Both the position numbers and the translations under genes were made by a program. A stretch of 64,000 bases of DNA from Pedobacter sp. SYSU D00535. Lineage in GTDB: Bacteria > Bacteroidota > Bacteroidia > Sphingobacteriales > Sphingobacteriaceae. The stretch is taken from assembly GCF_017355855.1 (NCBI RefSeq), contig NZ_JAFEWD010000011.1, positions 1 through 64,000 of the forward strand, in the 5' to 3' direction. Positions 16,685 through 26,881 of the stretch are shown one piece after another (the stretch's first letter is position 1; every line of letters begins with the position of its first letter). The notes beneath the pieces are model-generated. The model saw only the letters and a list, made by a program, of their open reading frames with translations. It did not search any database and was not told the origin of the DNA.

Positions 16685-17824
16685 TCATTCCACTAACGCA
16701 AATGCTTGCTGATCATTTCCTATCCATTTGTACAAGTGAATAGTACTCTGTTGTTGTCCGTCTTTATCCTTGCTGCTATGGGATATATAGAATAATCCAT
16801 CGCCTAAAGGACACAAACCGGTAGCTCCCCACTTGAAATACCAGCCCCTTATGCCTGATGCGGGATCTTTAGGCCCAGTGTTCAGCAGTGAAAGTGTTTT
16901 GACTTTTACCTTTTTATTTTCAGAGGGTATGTAGCTCTTTACAGGCTTTCTTTTACCATCAATGACAAAGAGGTCGTAATTTGGAAAATGAGCCTTAGAT
17001 CCCCGGTATACTGCAGCAAACAAATTTCCTGTGTATGGATCATAAGCCAAATTCTGAATCCCATAACGCGTATTTCCGGTTTTTACGAAATATTTTTCCA
17101 AAGGCTTTTTAGGGCCGGAATGGTGTAGCTTATCCTGTGAAAGTTTCTGCGCATACTTCTTCCAATCAGTGACATCATATTTCAAAATCACTTGATGGTC
17201 ATTATCGCTCCGTGCTGTATCCCCATACACGCCGTAAGCGACATACAGAAACTTTTTAGCAGAATTGGGGTCCCCGATAGCCGGGGCAAAGGCAACTCCG
17301 TCTATTCCTGAACAGGCAAAACGATGCGGCCTAACCTTATCGCCATCTTTCACCGTCGCCGCATAATCCCTTACGGCTTCCCTGATATAAACAGTATGTA
17401 ATACATCTTCTTTTTCTGCATCCATATTTGGACGTACAATACGAGACCCATCGAATATTGCAATGTAAAATCCATCCTCATTCCTCGTTTTAGCTCCTAA
17501 TTGTCTTGTGATACCTTTCCCAATTGCATCGTTTTTATACTCCAATGAACCGTATATCTTACCGTTATCATCAAAATCCAAATCGCCAAGATGCCCGATA
17601 AAACCGGTCACACTACCTATTAATTTACCCGAGAGGTCGGTTTTGATTAACTTATCAGTAAAAGAAAAATAGACACAGGCATTTGCTCTATCCACCACAA
17701 CGCCTTGCACATGAAAATTACCATGCTTGCCCGAATATATCGAATCAGGAAGGATTACAGTTTGAGATTGAGACCGCAGGGAAAGTGCGCTAAAAATAAG
17801 GAGGTACAAAGCAATTTTTTTCAT
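16685..17824 (-). CDS. Secreted hypothetical protein, probable beta-propeller
   Basis: 379 residues with a clear Sec signal peptide (KKIALYLLIFSALSLRSQSQ). The mature part has regularly spaced strand motifs: NFHVQGVVVDRANACVYFSF, LGDLDFDDNGKIYGSLE, KKFLYVAYGVYGD, IQNLAYDPYTGNLFAAVY, GLCPLGDGLFYISHS. These suggest a six- or seven-bladed propeller of about 50 residues per blade. No catalytic motif is evident and I do not recognise the family. It is followed by no close partner gene; location would be periplasm or outside. There is no T9SS sorting domain at the C-terminus. Confidence 0.75.
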   Translation of the reverse strand: MKKIALYLLIFSALSLRSQSQTVILPDSIYSGKHGNFHVQGVVVDRANACVYFSFTDKLIKTDLSGKLIGSVTGFIGHLGDLDFDDNGKIYGSLEYKNDAIGKGITRQLGAKTRNEDGFYIAIFDGSRIVRPNMDAEKEDVLHTVYIREAVRDYAATVKDGDKVRPHRFACSGIDGVAFAPAIGDPNSAKKFLYVAYGVYGDTARSDNDHQVILKYDVTDWKKYAQKLSQDKLHHSGPKKPLEKYFVKTGNTRYGIQNLAYDPYTGNLFAAVYRGSKAHFPNYDLFVIDGKRKPVKSYIPSENKKVKVKTLSLLNTGPKDPASGIRGWYFKWGATGLCPLGDGLFYISHSSKDKDGQQQSTIHLYKWIGNDQQAFALVE

Positions 17825-18163
17825 CCTTTTTGTGTTTTGATTAGTGACGTCTTATTTACAAGTTTCTCCCATAACTTTCAAAAGCAACAAAGAAGCGGCG
17901 GAACTCAAACAGCCTTTTTGCAGGAATTGTTGGAGCTACCTCTGCTAACTCCTCGTCTTCTACTTTTAGATAAAGAAAGCCCGGAAGCTCTTGAGGACCG
18001 GCAACTACCAGGGCTATTGCTCCTTGCGCTACTTTTCTCTTATACCATTGGTCAATTTTGGTATAGTGGCTTCTTTAAAATTAAAAAAGGGCCCGAGAGG
18101 TTGATGTCGATGAACGGAAGAAATTGCATTTGAGGTTGGTATTAATTGAGGCTGTTTTTTTGG
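17825..18163. other. Intergenic region without recognised gene
   Basis: About 340 bases between the secreted protein and the decayed ORF at 18164. An open frame exists on the + strand but its Leu-rich composition is not gene-like. I see nothing definite. Confidence 0.3.
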
Positions 18164-18536
18164 CTAAGATAAAAAGAATGACCTAAAGCGATAGCTTTCC
18201 TGGTGCGATGCTTTCAAGAAGGAGTGATCGGCTTTTTCTCGGATTCGGCGTTGAAGCGTTAAATAAAGAGATTCCGCAACGTCACATTCACGCAGATCAC
18301 GATACAGTCGGTGGTTAGCTATAATATCATAAATATCCACAAGATGTTCCAGCAGTTCTTCATTTACCCAAACTGCCCGGGCAGCATCAACCATGGCAGT
18401 GCCGTAAATGGATATCGGGCTGATATAGATTCCAAATGTCTGTATCTATAAAACTCCCCTCGGTAGCCGAGATCAGAATGCCGGCGGTGAAGGTCCACCG
18501 TGTGAATGATTGCATTAACACCACCGCAAACCTCAC
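18164..18536 (-). pseudogene. Frameshifted remnant of a small membrane-anchored protein
   Basis: The 3' part is an open frame from an ATG at 18394 (76 residues, VDIYDIIANHRLYRDLREC and charged tail). A second frame directly upstream, from about 18536, gives a hydrophobic N-terminus (WTFTAGILISATEGSFID) that runs into the first part only after a frame change near 18400-18440. Together they look like an N-anchored protein of about 115 residues broken by a frameshift. I recognise no family; a sequencing error could also explain it. Confidence 0.35.
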
Positions 18537-18677
18537 CCAAAGTCGTTTTTATTCTTTATGTCTGAAATGAGATCACTTGTCTCACCAGCAATACATCTGC
18601 TTCAATGATGGAGCCGTTAGCTGATCGCATGTGTATCACGCTTTACCGAGCTTACCAGTCGACCCTGTAAGCCAAAA

Positions 18678-18718
18678 TCAAAAAGCCCCTTACATTTCTG
18701 TAAGAGGCTCATTTTTTT
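18678..18718 (-). terminator. Rho-independent terminator after PorP/SprF copy 1
   Basis: On the minus strand a GC-containing stem, AGCC-x-CTTAC against GTAAG-x-GGCT with a six-base loop, is followed by a T run. The same hairpin follows the second PorP/SprF gene (26817-26860), and a degenerate copy lies at 37756-37784. A-runs on both sides make it usable in both directions. Confidence 0.8.
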
Positions 18719-18740
18719 AACCACTAAATCTTATCCAGTC

Positions 18741-19670
18741 TTACTTCTTCAGCTTCGACAGGTTCAGCTTCAGATTCAGCTCAAAGTTACCGTTGGTGTT
18801 ACCGGCAAGGTCTGCAGTACCTGAAGTGTACATCCCGTGGATACGGATAGCTGGTGTTGCTTTAACGCCCATCCCTACTGACATACTTTGAGTAGTGTGG
18901 TATAGCATCAGCACGTTCACCTGCTCTTTAGCCAGGGTGATGTTGGTACCGATATCCATGATGTTATCCAGTCCTCTGATGTCCCGGTAACGGAAGGTAG
19001 GTTCCAGTCCCAAGCCGTCTACTGCATTCGGGAAGCTGAACTTATAACTTAGCGAAGCAAAGTAACCGGAACGGTCTACCAGCTGACTACCCTGTGCTTC
19101 TTCCTGCTGAAAGAACGACTTTAGGTTAGGAAGGGCAAACTGAGCGGTTAGCCTGTTGCCTACGTACACTGCTCCGAAGTCACCATCTATGAAGGTTTCT
19201 CTTTGCTGGAAACGGCTTACGGATAAGTCGCCCTGATCTCCGTCCATCTGGTCGTTCATAATCCGCTCGTACATTAGTCCTAAAGAGACGCCGAAGCTCA
19301 GGTGCTGACCTTCGCTGTTGAGTGGAAGGTGGTAAGCATAGCTCGCTGCCACCCGGGTATTTTTGATCAGACCGGCCTCGTCGTTATAGAGGTTTAGTCC
19401 TAATCCTGTCTTTTTACCGGAACCATACACTGCCGTGATCGACTGTGTTTTGGGCGCTCCTGGTAATACGCTCCATTGTTGTCTTGCTGCCAGATCTAGT
19501 TGTACGCCCTGCTCTGTTCCTGCCATTGCAGGGTTGAGGATATAGGGGTTCTGGTAGTAAGTGGCGCCCAAAGGGTTAAGTTGAGCTTGTGCTTCGTTTG
19601 CTGTTAAGGCAGTGATCAGGAGCAGGGAGAGGCTCCCCGCTTTGCTGATGATATTTTTTAATGTTTTCAT
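18741..19670 (-). CDS. PorP/SprF-family T9SS outer-membrane partner protein, copy 1
   Basis: 309 residues, signal peptide up to about residue 29 (SLLLITALTANEAQAQ), then the family start QLNPLGATYYQNPYILNPAMAGTEQGVQLDLAARQQWS. The rest is beta-strand rich with aromatic ends, as in PorP/SprF outer-membrane proteins that help export or attach type B T9SS cargo. It lies 164 bases downstream of the 2280-residue adhesin on the same strand, the usual order of cargo then SprF. It is nearly identical to the second copy at 26882-27811, differing at about ten positions (for example YHTTQSMS versus YHTTESFS). Confidence 0.93.
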   Translation of the reverse strand: MKTLKNIISKAGSLSLLLITALTANEAQAQLNPLGATYYQNPYILNPAMAGTEQGVQLDLAARQQWSVLPGAPKTQSITAVYGSGKKTGLGLNLYNDEAGLIKNTRVAASYAYHLPLNSEGQHLSFGVSLGLMYERIMNDQMDGDQGDLSVSRFQQRETFIDGDFGAVYVGNRLTAQFALPNLKSFFQQEEAQGSQLVDRSGYFASLSYKFSFPNAVDGLGLEPTFRYRDIRGLDNIMDIGTNITLAKEQVNVLMLYHTTQSMSVGMGVKATPAIRIHGMYTSGTADLAGNTNGNFELNLKLNLSKLKK

Positions 19671-19786
19671 TCTTGTATTTGCTTATTGCCTCCTCCGGCT
19701 ACGCCACCTCCTCCAGAGGAGGACAGCCAGATCAGCTTTTGTGCTTATTCTCCTCTTAGTCCCTCACGATCGTGATAGTCCTGGTA

Positions 19787-19819
19787 AAGTGTCTGACACC
19801 TTGGAGGTGTCTGACACTT
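19787..19819. repeat. Perfect inverted repeat GTGTCTGACACC
   Basis: A 14-base arm (AAGTGTCTGACACC) and its exact complement are separated by five bases (TTGGA). It lies between adhesin 1 and its PorP/SprF gene and interrupts sequence that resembles the 3' end of an adhesin gene. It could be a REP-type insertion or a transcription attenuator. Confidence 0.7.
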
Positions 19820-19834
19820 AAACTCCGACCTTCC

Positions 19835-22800
19835 TTAATCTCTCACTATCGTGATAAATCCTTTGATCTTTTCTTTACCCGGACCGAAGTCTACGATGTA
19901 GTAGTAGGTATCTTCGGCTAGTGGAGAGCCCTGGAAAGTACCGTTGAACTCGTTGCTGTAGTTATTCTTGCTGTAAAGCATTCTACCTGCTCTGTCGAAG
20001 ATCTTCACCACGTTATTCGGGTACATGTCGATGTTACGGATCACAAAGTTGTCGTTCACCCCATCACCGTTTGGTGTTACGATGTTGGTTCCGTCTACTA
20101 CCTTAAAGTCGGCCAGTACTTCGATAGTAATGCTTTGAGTGCTTAGGCAGCCGTTGGCATTGGTAACCGTTACCGTATAAGTAGTAGTTTCACTTGGACG
20201 AACATTCAGAGTAGCCAGGTTCTTCGCTACGCTTACGATGCCGTTTGCATCTGACCAGCTGTAGACTAGACCTGTGTTTCCGCCTGTTACTTCCGCTGTC
20301 AGCATCGCTACTTCTCCTTTGGAAAGCGTAGTGCCTTTGTCGGAAGTGATCGCAATTACCGGAAGTGGGTTAACGTTAAGAACAAAGCTTTTCAGGATCG
20401 TATTCACTCCCCCGTTTTCGGTTCCTCCGTTGTCAGTTACCAGGATGTTGATCACTGCTGAACCGGTTGCTCCTTCGTTCAAACTGTACTTAACTGATGC
20501 ATTTCTGTCAACTGCCTGACTTACTGAAATTGACTGGAACATCGCATTGTTACTGGTGCTTACTGATACCACCGTACCCTGATTAGTATCTGGCCCCGGA
20601 GTAATTCCGCTTAGTCCTACTGTTTGCTCTGATGTAGTGTAACAGATAGTTGAATTAGCGATGTTATCAAGTGTAGGTTGTTCGTTTACATCGCTAAGCT
20701 GGATCGTAAACTCTTTGTCAAGATGCAACATACTGTTTTGGGCAATCGAACGAACCCTCACCTGATAGCTTGACTTGTGCTCGTAGTTGAGTTCTGCTTT
20801 GGTTCTGATCTCGTTACCGCCGTTAGCAATTTCAAACAGACCATTATCTGTATCTCCTGCTCCTGCTACCAGTTCGTACCTGAAGGTTGCATTCGGATCA
20901 TCAGATGTAGAGCTTAGCGTTCCGGCCAGTGTTCCTGCTGCTGCATTTTCATAAACTGTTGCTGATGCAAGACTGATGCTGGTTGGGAAACCTGGTTTTA
21001 CAGTAAGAATACCGTCCACATGCATAATCTCATAGTTGACTGCTGTGGCTCCGCTTACCACAATCGGATACGGTCCCGCTGGCGACATCGCATCTGCTAT
21101 GGTAGAGAACGTAGGTGGAGTCGCTAGCACTGCTGCTGTTTCGTTATTTACAAACCCGGTATAGGCTGCTGTAAAGCTTGGCAGCGGCAAGCCCTGGAAC
21201 TTCTCTTTGTTCTCTGCAGTGATCGTCAGTGGTGCTTTTAGAATCGAACTGCTGATCGTTGCACTGCGGGTTGTTACATTGTAGTTATCCTTGTCCGCAC
21301 CAGCCAGTACAAAACTACCAGCTGTTACCGTTTTGCCTCTACCTGCATCTTTGGTATCGTAAGTAGCCGTTCCACTTACGCTAACTACGTCTCCGGCTTC
21401 TACACCTGTAAGGCTGTAGTTAGCATCTGCCAGAGTAGCCGCGACTGTTCCATCGTAAGTTTTGCTGATAGCCGGACTAGCATTCAGAGCTACCGTAATT
21501 GGCTTAGCCGTGATTGCTCCGGTTGTCGTTTCTGAAGTCGTTGTAAGATTGTAGTTGTCTTTATCGGTTCCGGCCAGTACGAAGGTAGCTACTGTAATAG
21601 TTTTGCTTGTTCCTGCTTTCTCGTCTGCATAAGTCGCCGTTCCGCTTACCGTTACATCGTCTCCTGTTTCTATACCGTTTAAGGTGTAGTTGCCAGCTAC
21701 CAAAGCAGCCGCATTGGTATTATCGTAAACCTTGGTGATGGCTGGTGTGGCATTTAGTGCCAGCGTAATCGGCTTAGCCGTAATGGCTCCTGTTGTTGTT
21801 TCTAAAGTCGTTGTAAGATTGTAATTGTCTTTATCCGCCCCGGCAAGTACAAAGTTGTTTACCGTAATGGTTTTACCTGTTCCTACTTTTTCATCTGCAT
21901 AAGTTGCCGTTCCGCTTACGCTTACTACATCGCCTGTTTCTATACCGTTCAGCGTATAGTTGTTGGCAACTAAAGTTGCCGCATTGGTATTATCGTAAAC
22001 CTTGGTAATTGCTGGTGTTGCATTCAGAGCCAGGGTAACCGGCTTAGCAGTAATGGCTCCGGTAGTCGTTTCCGAAGTCGTGCTCAGACTGTAATTGTCT
22101 TTATCCACTCCTGCCAGTACAAAATTGTTTACTGTAATGGTTTTGCCTGCTCCTACTTTTTCATCTGCATAAGTTGCCGTTCCGCTTACGCTTACTACAT
22201 CGCCTGTTTCTATACCGTTCAAGGTATAGTTGTGGGCAACTAAAGTCGCAGTATTGGTATTATCGTAAACCTTGGTAATTGCTGGTGTCGCATTCAGAGC
22301 AAGTGTAATCGACTTCGGAATTACTGTCAATGTCTGCTGCTGATCGGAGGCAGGATCATACGAATCATTGCCTGATTGGCTTGCAGTGATTGTTGTGCTA
22401 CCCACGCCAACAATGTGTATTTTACCAGCAACAATAGTGGCTACAGATGTATTGCTGGAGGTATAGCTAACTTCCAGAGAGGAACTTGCTGTCGCACCCG
22501 GATCAAAGTCAGCACTGCCATAAGCTTTTGGAGTAAGGCTATTGAACGTGATGGATTGAGATGCCTTTCTGCTTACTGTGATGGTATACGTTTTCGTTGT
22601 AGTACCATCTTCCGCAGTTACCACCGTGCTAATCGTATTGCTACCCACGGATAAGGAAACTGCTTTTGCATTTCCGCTGGAAACCGGGCTACCATTTACG
22701 GTCACGGTGGCTGTAGCATCAGAAAGGGTAGGAGTCACATCAATGGAAGTAACCGCATTTCCAACAGTAGCCGTATAGGCTGTGGTTCCCGAAGTGAATG

Positions 22801-25800
22801 ATGGACTAAGGGTGCCAGAACTAATAGTTAAGGCAGAAAGGTTTGCATCAGAAGCGACGGTACTTACAAGTACACCGCCTGTGTCGCCGATATTATTTAG
22901 TGTTACATCTGCGGCATGGTCTTTTGCATCTTTAATAGTCCCTCCGTTAATATTCAGAGCGCTTACCGCCACTCCGTCCAGATCCTTGTCTCCGGCTACA
23001 ACAGTATAACGGAAAGTCAGCGCAGTCGTACCCGAGCCTGCCACATAAGGCGCACGAACAGTACCGGTATTTAAGGCTAACGAAAGATAAGGTGTTCCCC
23101 CTGTTATCGTTACATTTACATTTTCGGAAAAATTAACCTTGAAATCCAGATTCTGACCTAAACTATAGGTAGCGTCTGATGGCGGCGTTACACTGGTAAC
23201 TGTAGGAGGAACAGCATCTACCAATACCTTTGATGCGTCGTAAGCTTTTAGTGTAAGAACCGCATTATTCCCGGCAAGATCCCTAATTGTACCACCATTT
23301 AGGGAAAGCGAATTTAATAAGATTCCGTCAGTATCGAGGTCCCCCAGCACCACTGTATATCTGAATCTTAATGAAGTAGCATTACTCTCTCCTGGACTGT
23401 AAGCGGCATCCCGATCAGTAGAACCTATTTGTATAGAAAGTTGTGGTGTACCAGTTACCACTACAGCTTCTGAAATGTTCATCAAAAAGCCAAGATGATC
23501 ACCTTCCTTATAAGTATACCAGATAGGCGTTTGCATAGTGGTTATCGTTGGCGCTGTTGTATCAATCGTGATAACAAGGTCTGTTGATGCAGCGCTTACG
23601 TTGCCTGCTGCATCTGTCGCTTTTGCTTTGACATAATGCACTCCAGCACTTAATGTTGTCGCTGTAATAGACCAGTTGCCTCCCGTTGCTGTACCTGTGC
23701 CAATTACCGTGGTACCATCGGTGTCAAACAAGGTAACCGTTGCTCCGTTTTCGGCAGTACCGCTGAAAGTTGGTGTGGTGTTATTGGTAATATTATCTGA
23801 GTTCGAAGTGCCGCTGTCGCTGGTACCCGCCAGGTCGGGCGCAGAAGGCGCTGCCGGTGCCTTGGTATCGTAAGTAATCGAAGGTGTAGTACCTTCCTCC
23901 CCGAGGTTTCCTGCAGCATCTGCATAGCTTGCTGCTGCTACAGTTATAGTTGCTGTACCAATATCAGTATTCGCGTTCGGTGTGAAGGTTGCGGTACGTG
24001 TTAAGCCCGAACCTGTGAGATTGCCAAGGGTACCACCGGTAACAGTTACGTCTGATTTGGTGAATGTTAGTCCCGGATCTTCGCTGAATGTAAAGGTAAT
24101 TGTGGCAGCTTCGCCTATCTTAATCGAAGAGCGACTGCTCGTTATTGTAAGTGTTGGTGATGAGGTATCGAACGTAATGGACGGGCTTGCTCCTGCACCT
24201 CCGGTATTTCCTGCAGCATCTGTATAGGCACCTGCTGGTACCGTAATACTTGCTGTACCATTATTCGTATTAGCATCAGGCGTAAATGTAGCGGTCCTGG
24301 TCGTTCCGGTTCCGGAAATTGCACTAAGACTACCCCCCGAAACTAAGACATCCCCGCTTGATCCGTCCCAGGTAAAAGTAGAATTAGGATCCTCGCTGAA
24401 TGTAAAGGTAATTATTGCTGTTTCTCCGCCCTTAAGCGAAGAACGGCTGCTGCTGATGGATACGGTAGATGCTGTACCATCCACAACAAAAGAATTGACA
24501 GCGTTTTCCGCACTTGTATTGCCAGCTGCATCTGTAGCTGTTGCTTTTACAGTATGAGAACCATCCGCCAATGGTGCTGAGGGTGTATACGACCAGTTGC
24601 CTGAAGCACCTGCTGTGGAAGTTCCTACCGGAGTACCATCTACAATAACTGTAACTAAGCTCTCCGGCTCAACCGTTCCACTATAGTCTGGAGTATTATC
24701 ATTTGTTGAGCTTCCATTCGCGGGTGTTACTACAACTGGTGCTGCCGGAGGATTGGTATCGATGATAAAAGTAATGGTCGTACTTTCATTACTGATATTA
24801 CCTGCGGCATCTGTAGCTATTGCCTTCACCGTATGAGGACCATCCGCCAAGGGTATTGAAGGTATATACGACCAGTTACCCGAAGCATCTGTTGCCGGAG
24901 TTCCTACCGGAGCACCATCTACAACAAGGCTGATTGTGCTCCCGGTCTCAGCTGTTCCTTTATAGGTAGGCGTGCTGTCCTTAGTATAGCTGTAATCGGC
25001 CGGACTGGCAATTACAGGAGCCACAGGAGCTGTATTATCTATAGTATAAACCTCTCCCGAAGTATAGGCCGCACTTGCATTTGGAGTAATACCTGTTGTA
25101 CCGGTAAAATCTAAACGGAACTTACCATCTCCGGAAACGGAATTAACCGGAACTGTCCAGGCGGTACCTGTGCCGGTTGGCGTACCGATCACTCCAGTTG
25201 CATTACCAACTAATGTTAAGGTAAAGTCGGCAGCATCTACGCCAGTAACACTATTCGCAAACGTAACCGTATATTCTACTGTAGTGGCATTGGTTGGGCT
25301 GGCAGGTAATTTGCGAACGATAGAAGATACTGTAGTGGTAGGAGCAGCTTCAGTTGTGAAGCTCTTAATATCCCCCGTTGTTGTACCCGCACTGTTTACA
25401 GCCTTAACCCGGTAATAATAAGTAGTACCAGCTGTCAGGCCTGTAAGAGAAGCAGAAACACTAGTACTTCCCGTTTTTGCTGCAATAGTACCCGGTGTAG
25501 CTGCAACAGATGTAAAAGACGTAAGAGCTGAACTTGTTCCGTATTCAAACGTTACGGTAGTTTCCGCACCTCCGTCATTTACCGTACCTGGTAAGGTAGC
25601 AGTGGTCGCAGTTTGGGTTGAAACGGCGTCGGTAGTTGCTGTTGCTGTAGTTGCCGTTGTCGTTGTCGTAACATCAAATTTAACAGGAAAGGCCTGATAA
25701 TTACCCAATTTATCATTGGCAACTGCGAAGATATCGTAGGAAGTACCGGACGTCAGTCCGGTTATGGTGACACTCGACGCCGTAGCCGCTGAAGTGGTTT

Positions 25801-26677
25801 CAATCTCTCCGCTAAACGCTGCCGGCACCGATGATGCGTTTTGTCCGGCTATCACTTGGTCCGTCGATGGAGCATCGGATCCGTCGGGCAAGACTACGTA
25901 GAAGGTTTTTCCGGGCTCGTTAAGGTTTGTAGACAGATTCAAACTAGTGGCGGTAACGTCTGAAACGGCCGGATAATTTGTCAAAAACGTTGGCGGATAC
26001 GGTTCATACTCCTTCCCCGAGTTTTTGTTTTGCGGATTAGGAACAGTCCTTAGGATAAAGTCATTGGCGTTATTATTCGAATCGTAGCCATTACCTTTCA
26101 ACACGTCGACTCCGGAAGTCATCGAGGTTGTCGTAGAACTCGCAAACGCCTTTCGTTCCAAAGAATTGGAAGTACTGGTAAAGGCTGGCGCAGCGGTCGT
26201 CTCTGGTGTATTACCGGTCCCCCAAGCTAAAAGATCTACCAGCTGATATTGCCACGGGCTGTTATAAGTCGCAAAACTGTTGCAAAGCGCCACGTGTCCG
26301 CCACCTGTTGTAGATGACGACATATCGATACTCCCGCCATTGAGATCGGGCGTAAAATTGCCGGTGCCGGTAAGACCGATCAGCAGGAAGCCCCCACTCT
26401 CGATCGTCGTTCCTACAGGAAAAGTATATGTTTGCGAAGCGATGGTGCCGGTAGCGGACTTATACCGGATGGACCAGCCTGTCATCACCACGGGCGACGC
26501 TGTAGGGTTGTAAAGCTCTACGAAGTCGCGGGCGGCACTGCCGGGGCCATTAGCACCTGCGAACACTTCGCTGATCACAACGTGATTCGCCTGCGCTAAA
26601 CAGTTGTAAACGGAAAATAAAACAGCAAAAACAACAAGAAGTAAAGTTTTCTTCATTTTGTACGATGATGGATTCAA
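19835..26677 (-). CDS. Giant T9SS type B adhesin 1 (lamin-tail, FN3, Ig-like, MBG, cadherin domains)
   Basis: 2280 residues as the longest frame; the better start is Met8 (26656), giving the signal peptide KKTLLLVVFAVLFSVYNCLA. Domains in order: lamin-tail domain (about 30-150, ISEVFAGANGPGSAARDFVELYNP); fibronectin III-like (about 230-440); bacterial Ig-like repeats (about 445-1270, including TPTYKGTAETGSTISLVVDG and two SSRSSLKGGE/SSRSSIKIGE copies); cadherin-like beta sandwich (about 1280-1370); four MBG repeats of 90 residues (about 1455-1830, VYDNTNTATLVAHNYTLNG); cadherin-type (about 1890-2000); and a CHU_C/gliding-type C-terminal domain (VTPNGDGVNDNFVIRN to FITIVRD). The last marks type B T9SS export. 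Its PorP/SprF partner follows. Adhesion is inferred. Confidence 0.93.
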   Translation of the reverse strand: MNPSSYKMKKTLLLVVFAVLFSVYNCLAQANHVVISEVFAGANGPGSAARDFVELYNPTASPVVMTGWSIRYKSATGTIASQTYTFPVGTTIESGGFLLIGLTGTGNFTPDLNGGSIDMSSSTTGGGHVALCNSFATYNSPWQYQLVDLLAWGTGNTPETTAAPAFTSTSNSLERKAFASSTTTSMTSGVDVLKGNGYDSNNNANDFILRTVPNPQNKNSGKEYEPYPPTFLTNYPAVSDVTATSLNLSTNLNEPGKTFYVVLPDGSDAPSTDQVIAGQNASSVPAAFSGEIETTSAATASSVTITGLTSGTSYDIFAVANDKLGNYQAFPVKFDVTTTTTATTATATTDAVSTQTATTATLPGTVNDGGAETTVTFEYGTSSALTSFTSVAATPGTIAAKTGSTSVSASLTGLTAGTTYYYRVKAVNSAGTTTGDIKSFTTEAAPTTTVSSIVRKLPASPTNATTVEYTVTFANSVTGVDAADFTLTLVGNATGVIGTPTGTGTAWTVPVNSVSGDGKFRLDFTGTTGITPNASAAYTSGEVYTIDNTAPVAPVIASPADYSYTKDSTPTYKGTAETGSTISLVVDGAPVGTPATDASGNWSYIPSIPLADGPHTVKAIATDAAGNISNESTTITFIIDTNPPAAPVVVTPANGSSTNDNTPDYSGTVEPESLVTVIVDGTPVGTSTAGASGNWSYTPSAPLADGSHTVKATATDAAGNTSAENAVNSFVVDGTASTVSISSSRSSLKGGETAIITFTFSEDPNSTFTWDGSSGDVLVSGGSLSAISGTGTTRTATFTPDANTNNGTASITVPAGAYTDAAGNTGGAGASPSITFDTSSPTLTITSSRSSIKIGEAATITFTFSEDPGLTFTKSDVTVTGGTLGNLTGSGLTRTATFTPNANTDIGTATITVAAASYADAAGNLGEEGTTPSITYDTKAPAAPSAPDLAGTSDSGTSNSDNITNNTTPTFSGTAENGATVTLFDTDGTTVIGTGTATGGNWSITATTLSAGVHYVKAKATDAAGNVSAASTDLVITIDTTAPTITTMQTPIWYTYKEGDHLGFLMNISEAVVVTGTPQLSIQIGSTDRDAAYSPGESNATSLRFRYTVVLGDLDTDGILLNSLSLNGGTIRDLAGNNAVLTLKAYDASKVLVDAVPPTVTSVTPPSDATYSLGQNLDFKVNFSENVNVTITGGTPYLSLALNTGTVRAPYVAGSGTTALTFRYTVVAGDKDLDGVAVSALNINGGTIKDAKDHAADVTLNNIGDTGGVLVSTVASDANLSALTISSGTLSPSFTSGTTAYTATVGNAVTSIDVTPTLSDATATVTVNGSPVSSGNAKAVSLSVGSNTISTVVTAEDGTTTKTYTITVSRKASQSITFNSLTPKAYGSADFDPGATASSSLEVSYTSSNTSVATIVAGKIHIVGVGSTTITASQSGNDSYDPASDQQQTLTVIPKSITLALNATPAITKVYDNTNTATLVAHNYTLNGIETGDVVSVSGTATYADEKVGAGKTITVNNFVLAGVDKDNYSLSTTSETTTGAITAKPVTLALNATPAITKVYDNTNAATLVANNYTLNGIETGDVVSVSGTATYADEKVGTGKTITVNNFVLAGADKDNYNLTTTLETTTGAITAKPITLALNATPAITKVYDNTNAAALVAGNYTLNGIETGDDVTVSGTATYADEKAGTSKTITVATFVLAGTDKDNYNLTTTSETTTGAITAKPITVALNASPAISKTYDGTVAATLADANYSLTGVEAGDVVSVSGTATYDTKDAGRGKTVTAGSFVLAGADKDNYNVTTRSATISSSILKAPLTITAENKEKFQGLPLPSFTAAYTGFVNNETAAVLATPPTFSTIADAMSPAGPYPIVVSGATAVNYEIMHVDGILTVKPGFPTSISLASATVYENAAAGTLAGTLSSTSDDPNATFRYELVAGAGDTDNGLFEIANGGNEIRTKAELNYEHKSSYQVRVRSIAQNSMLHLDKEFTIQLSDVNEQPTLDNIANSTICYTTSEQTVGLSGITPGPDTNQGTVVSVSTSNNAMFQSISVSQAVDRNASVKYSLNEGATGSAVINILVTDNGGTENGGVNTILKSFVLNVNPLPVIAITSDKGTTLSKGEVAMLTAEVTGGNTGLVYSWSDANGIVSVAKNLATLNVRPSETTTYTVTVTNANGCLSTQSITIEVLADFKVVDGTNIVTPNGDGVNDNFVIRNIDMYPNNVVKIFDRAGRMLYSKNNYSNEFNGTFQGSPLAEDTYYYIVDFGPGKEKIKGFITIVRD

Positions 26678-26816
26678 AAACGCGTTGAAATAAAATACGG
26701 CACAATCAAAACATATTTAACAATTGATTGTTAGATACCCCCCCTTAAAAGGGCAAAGATGGTGTTAATGAACGGTTTTAAAAAGGAATTATCTTTTTTT
26801 TTAAACGATAGCTTTA

Positions 26817-26860
26817 AAATCAAAAAGCCCCTTACATTTCTGTAAGAGGCTCTTTTTTTA
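26817..26860 (-). terminator. Rho-independent terminator after PorP/SprF copy 2
   Basis: The same hairpin as at 18678-18718 (AGCC, CTTAC, six-base loop, GTAAG, GGCT) with flanking A/T runs. The homology continues into the PorP/SprF coding region, so the terminator was duplicated with the module. Confidence 0.8.
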
Positions 26861-26881
26861 ACCACTAAATCTTATCCAGTC

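Noticed and set aside
16309-16743. 144-codon frame on the + strand between the CVNH protein and the secreted protein
   Set aside because: Ser/Leu-rich composition, overlaps the 3' end of the secreted-protein gene, and is antisense to a more protein-like frame.
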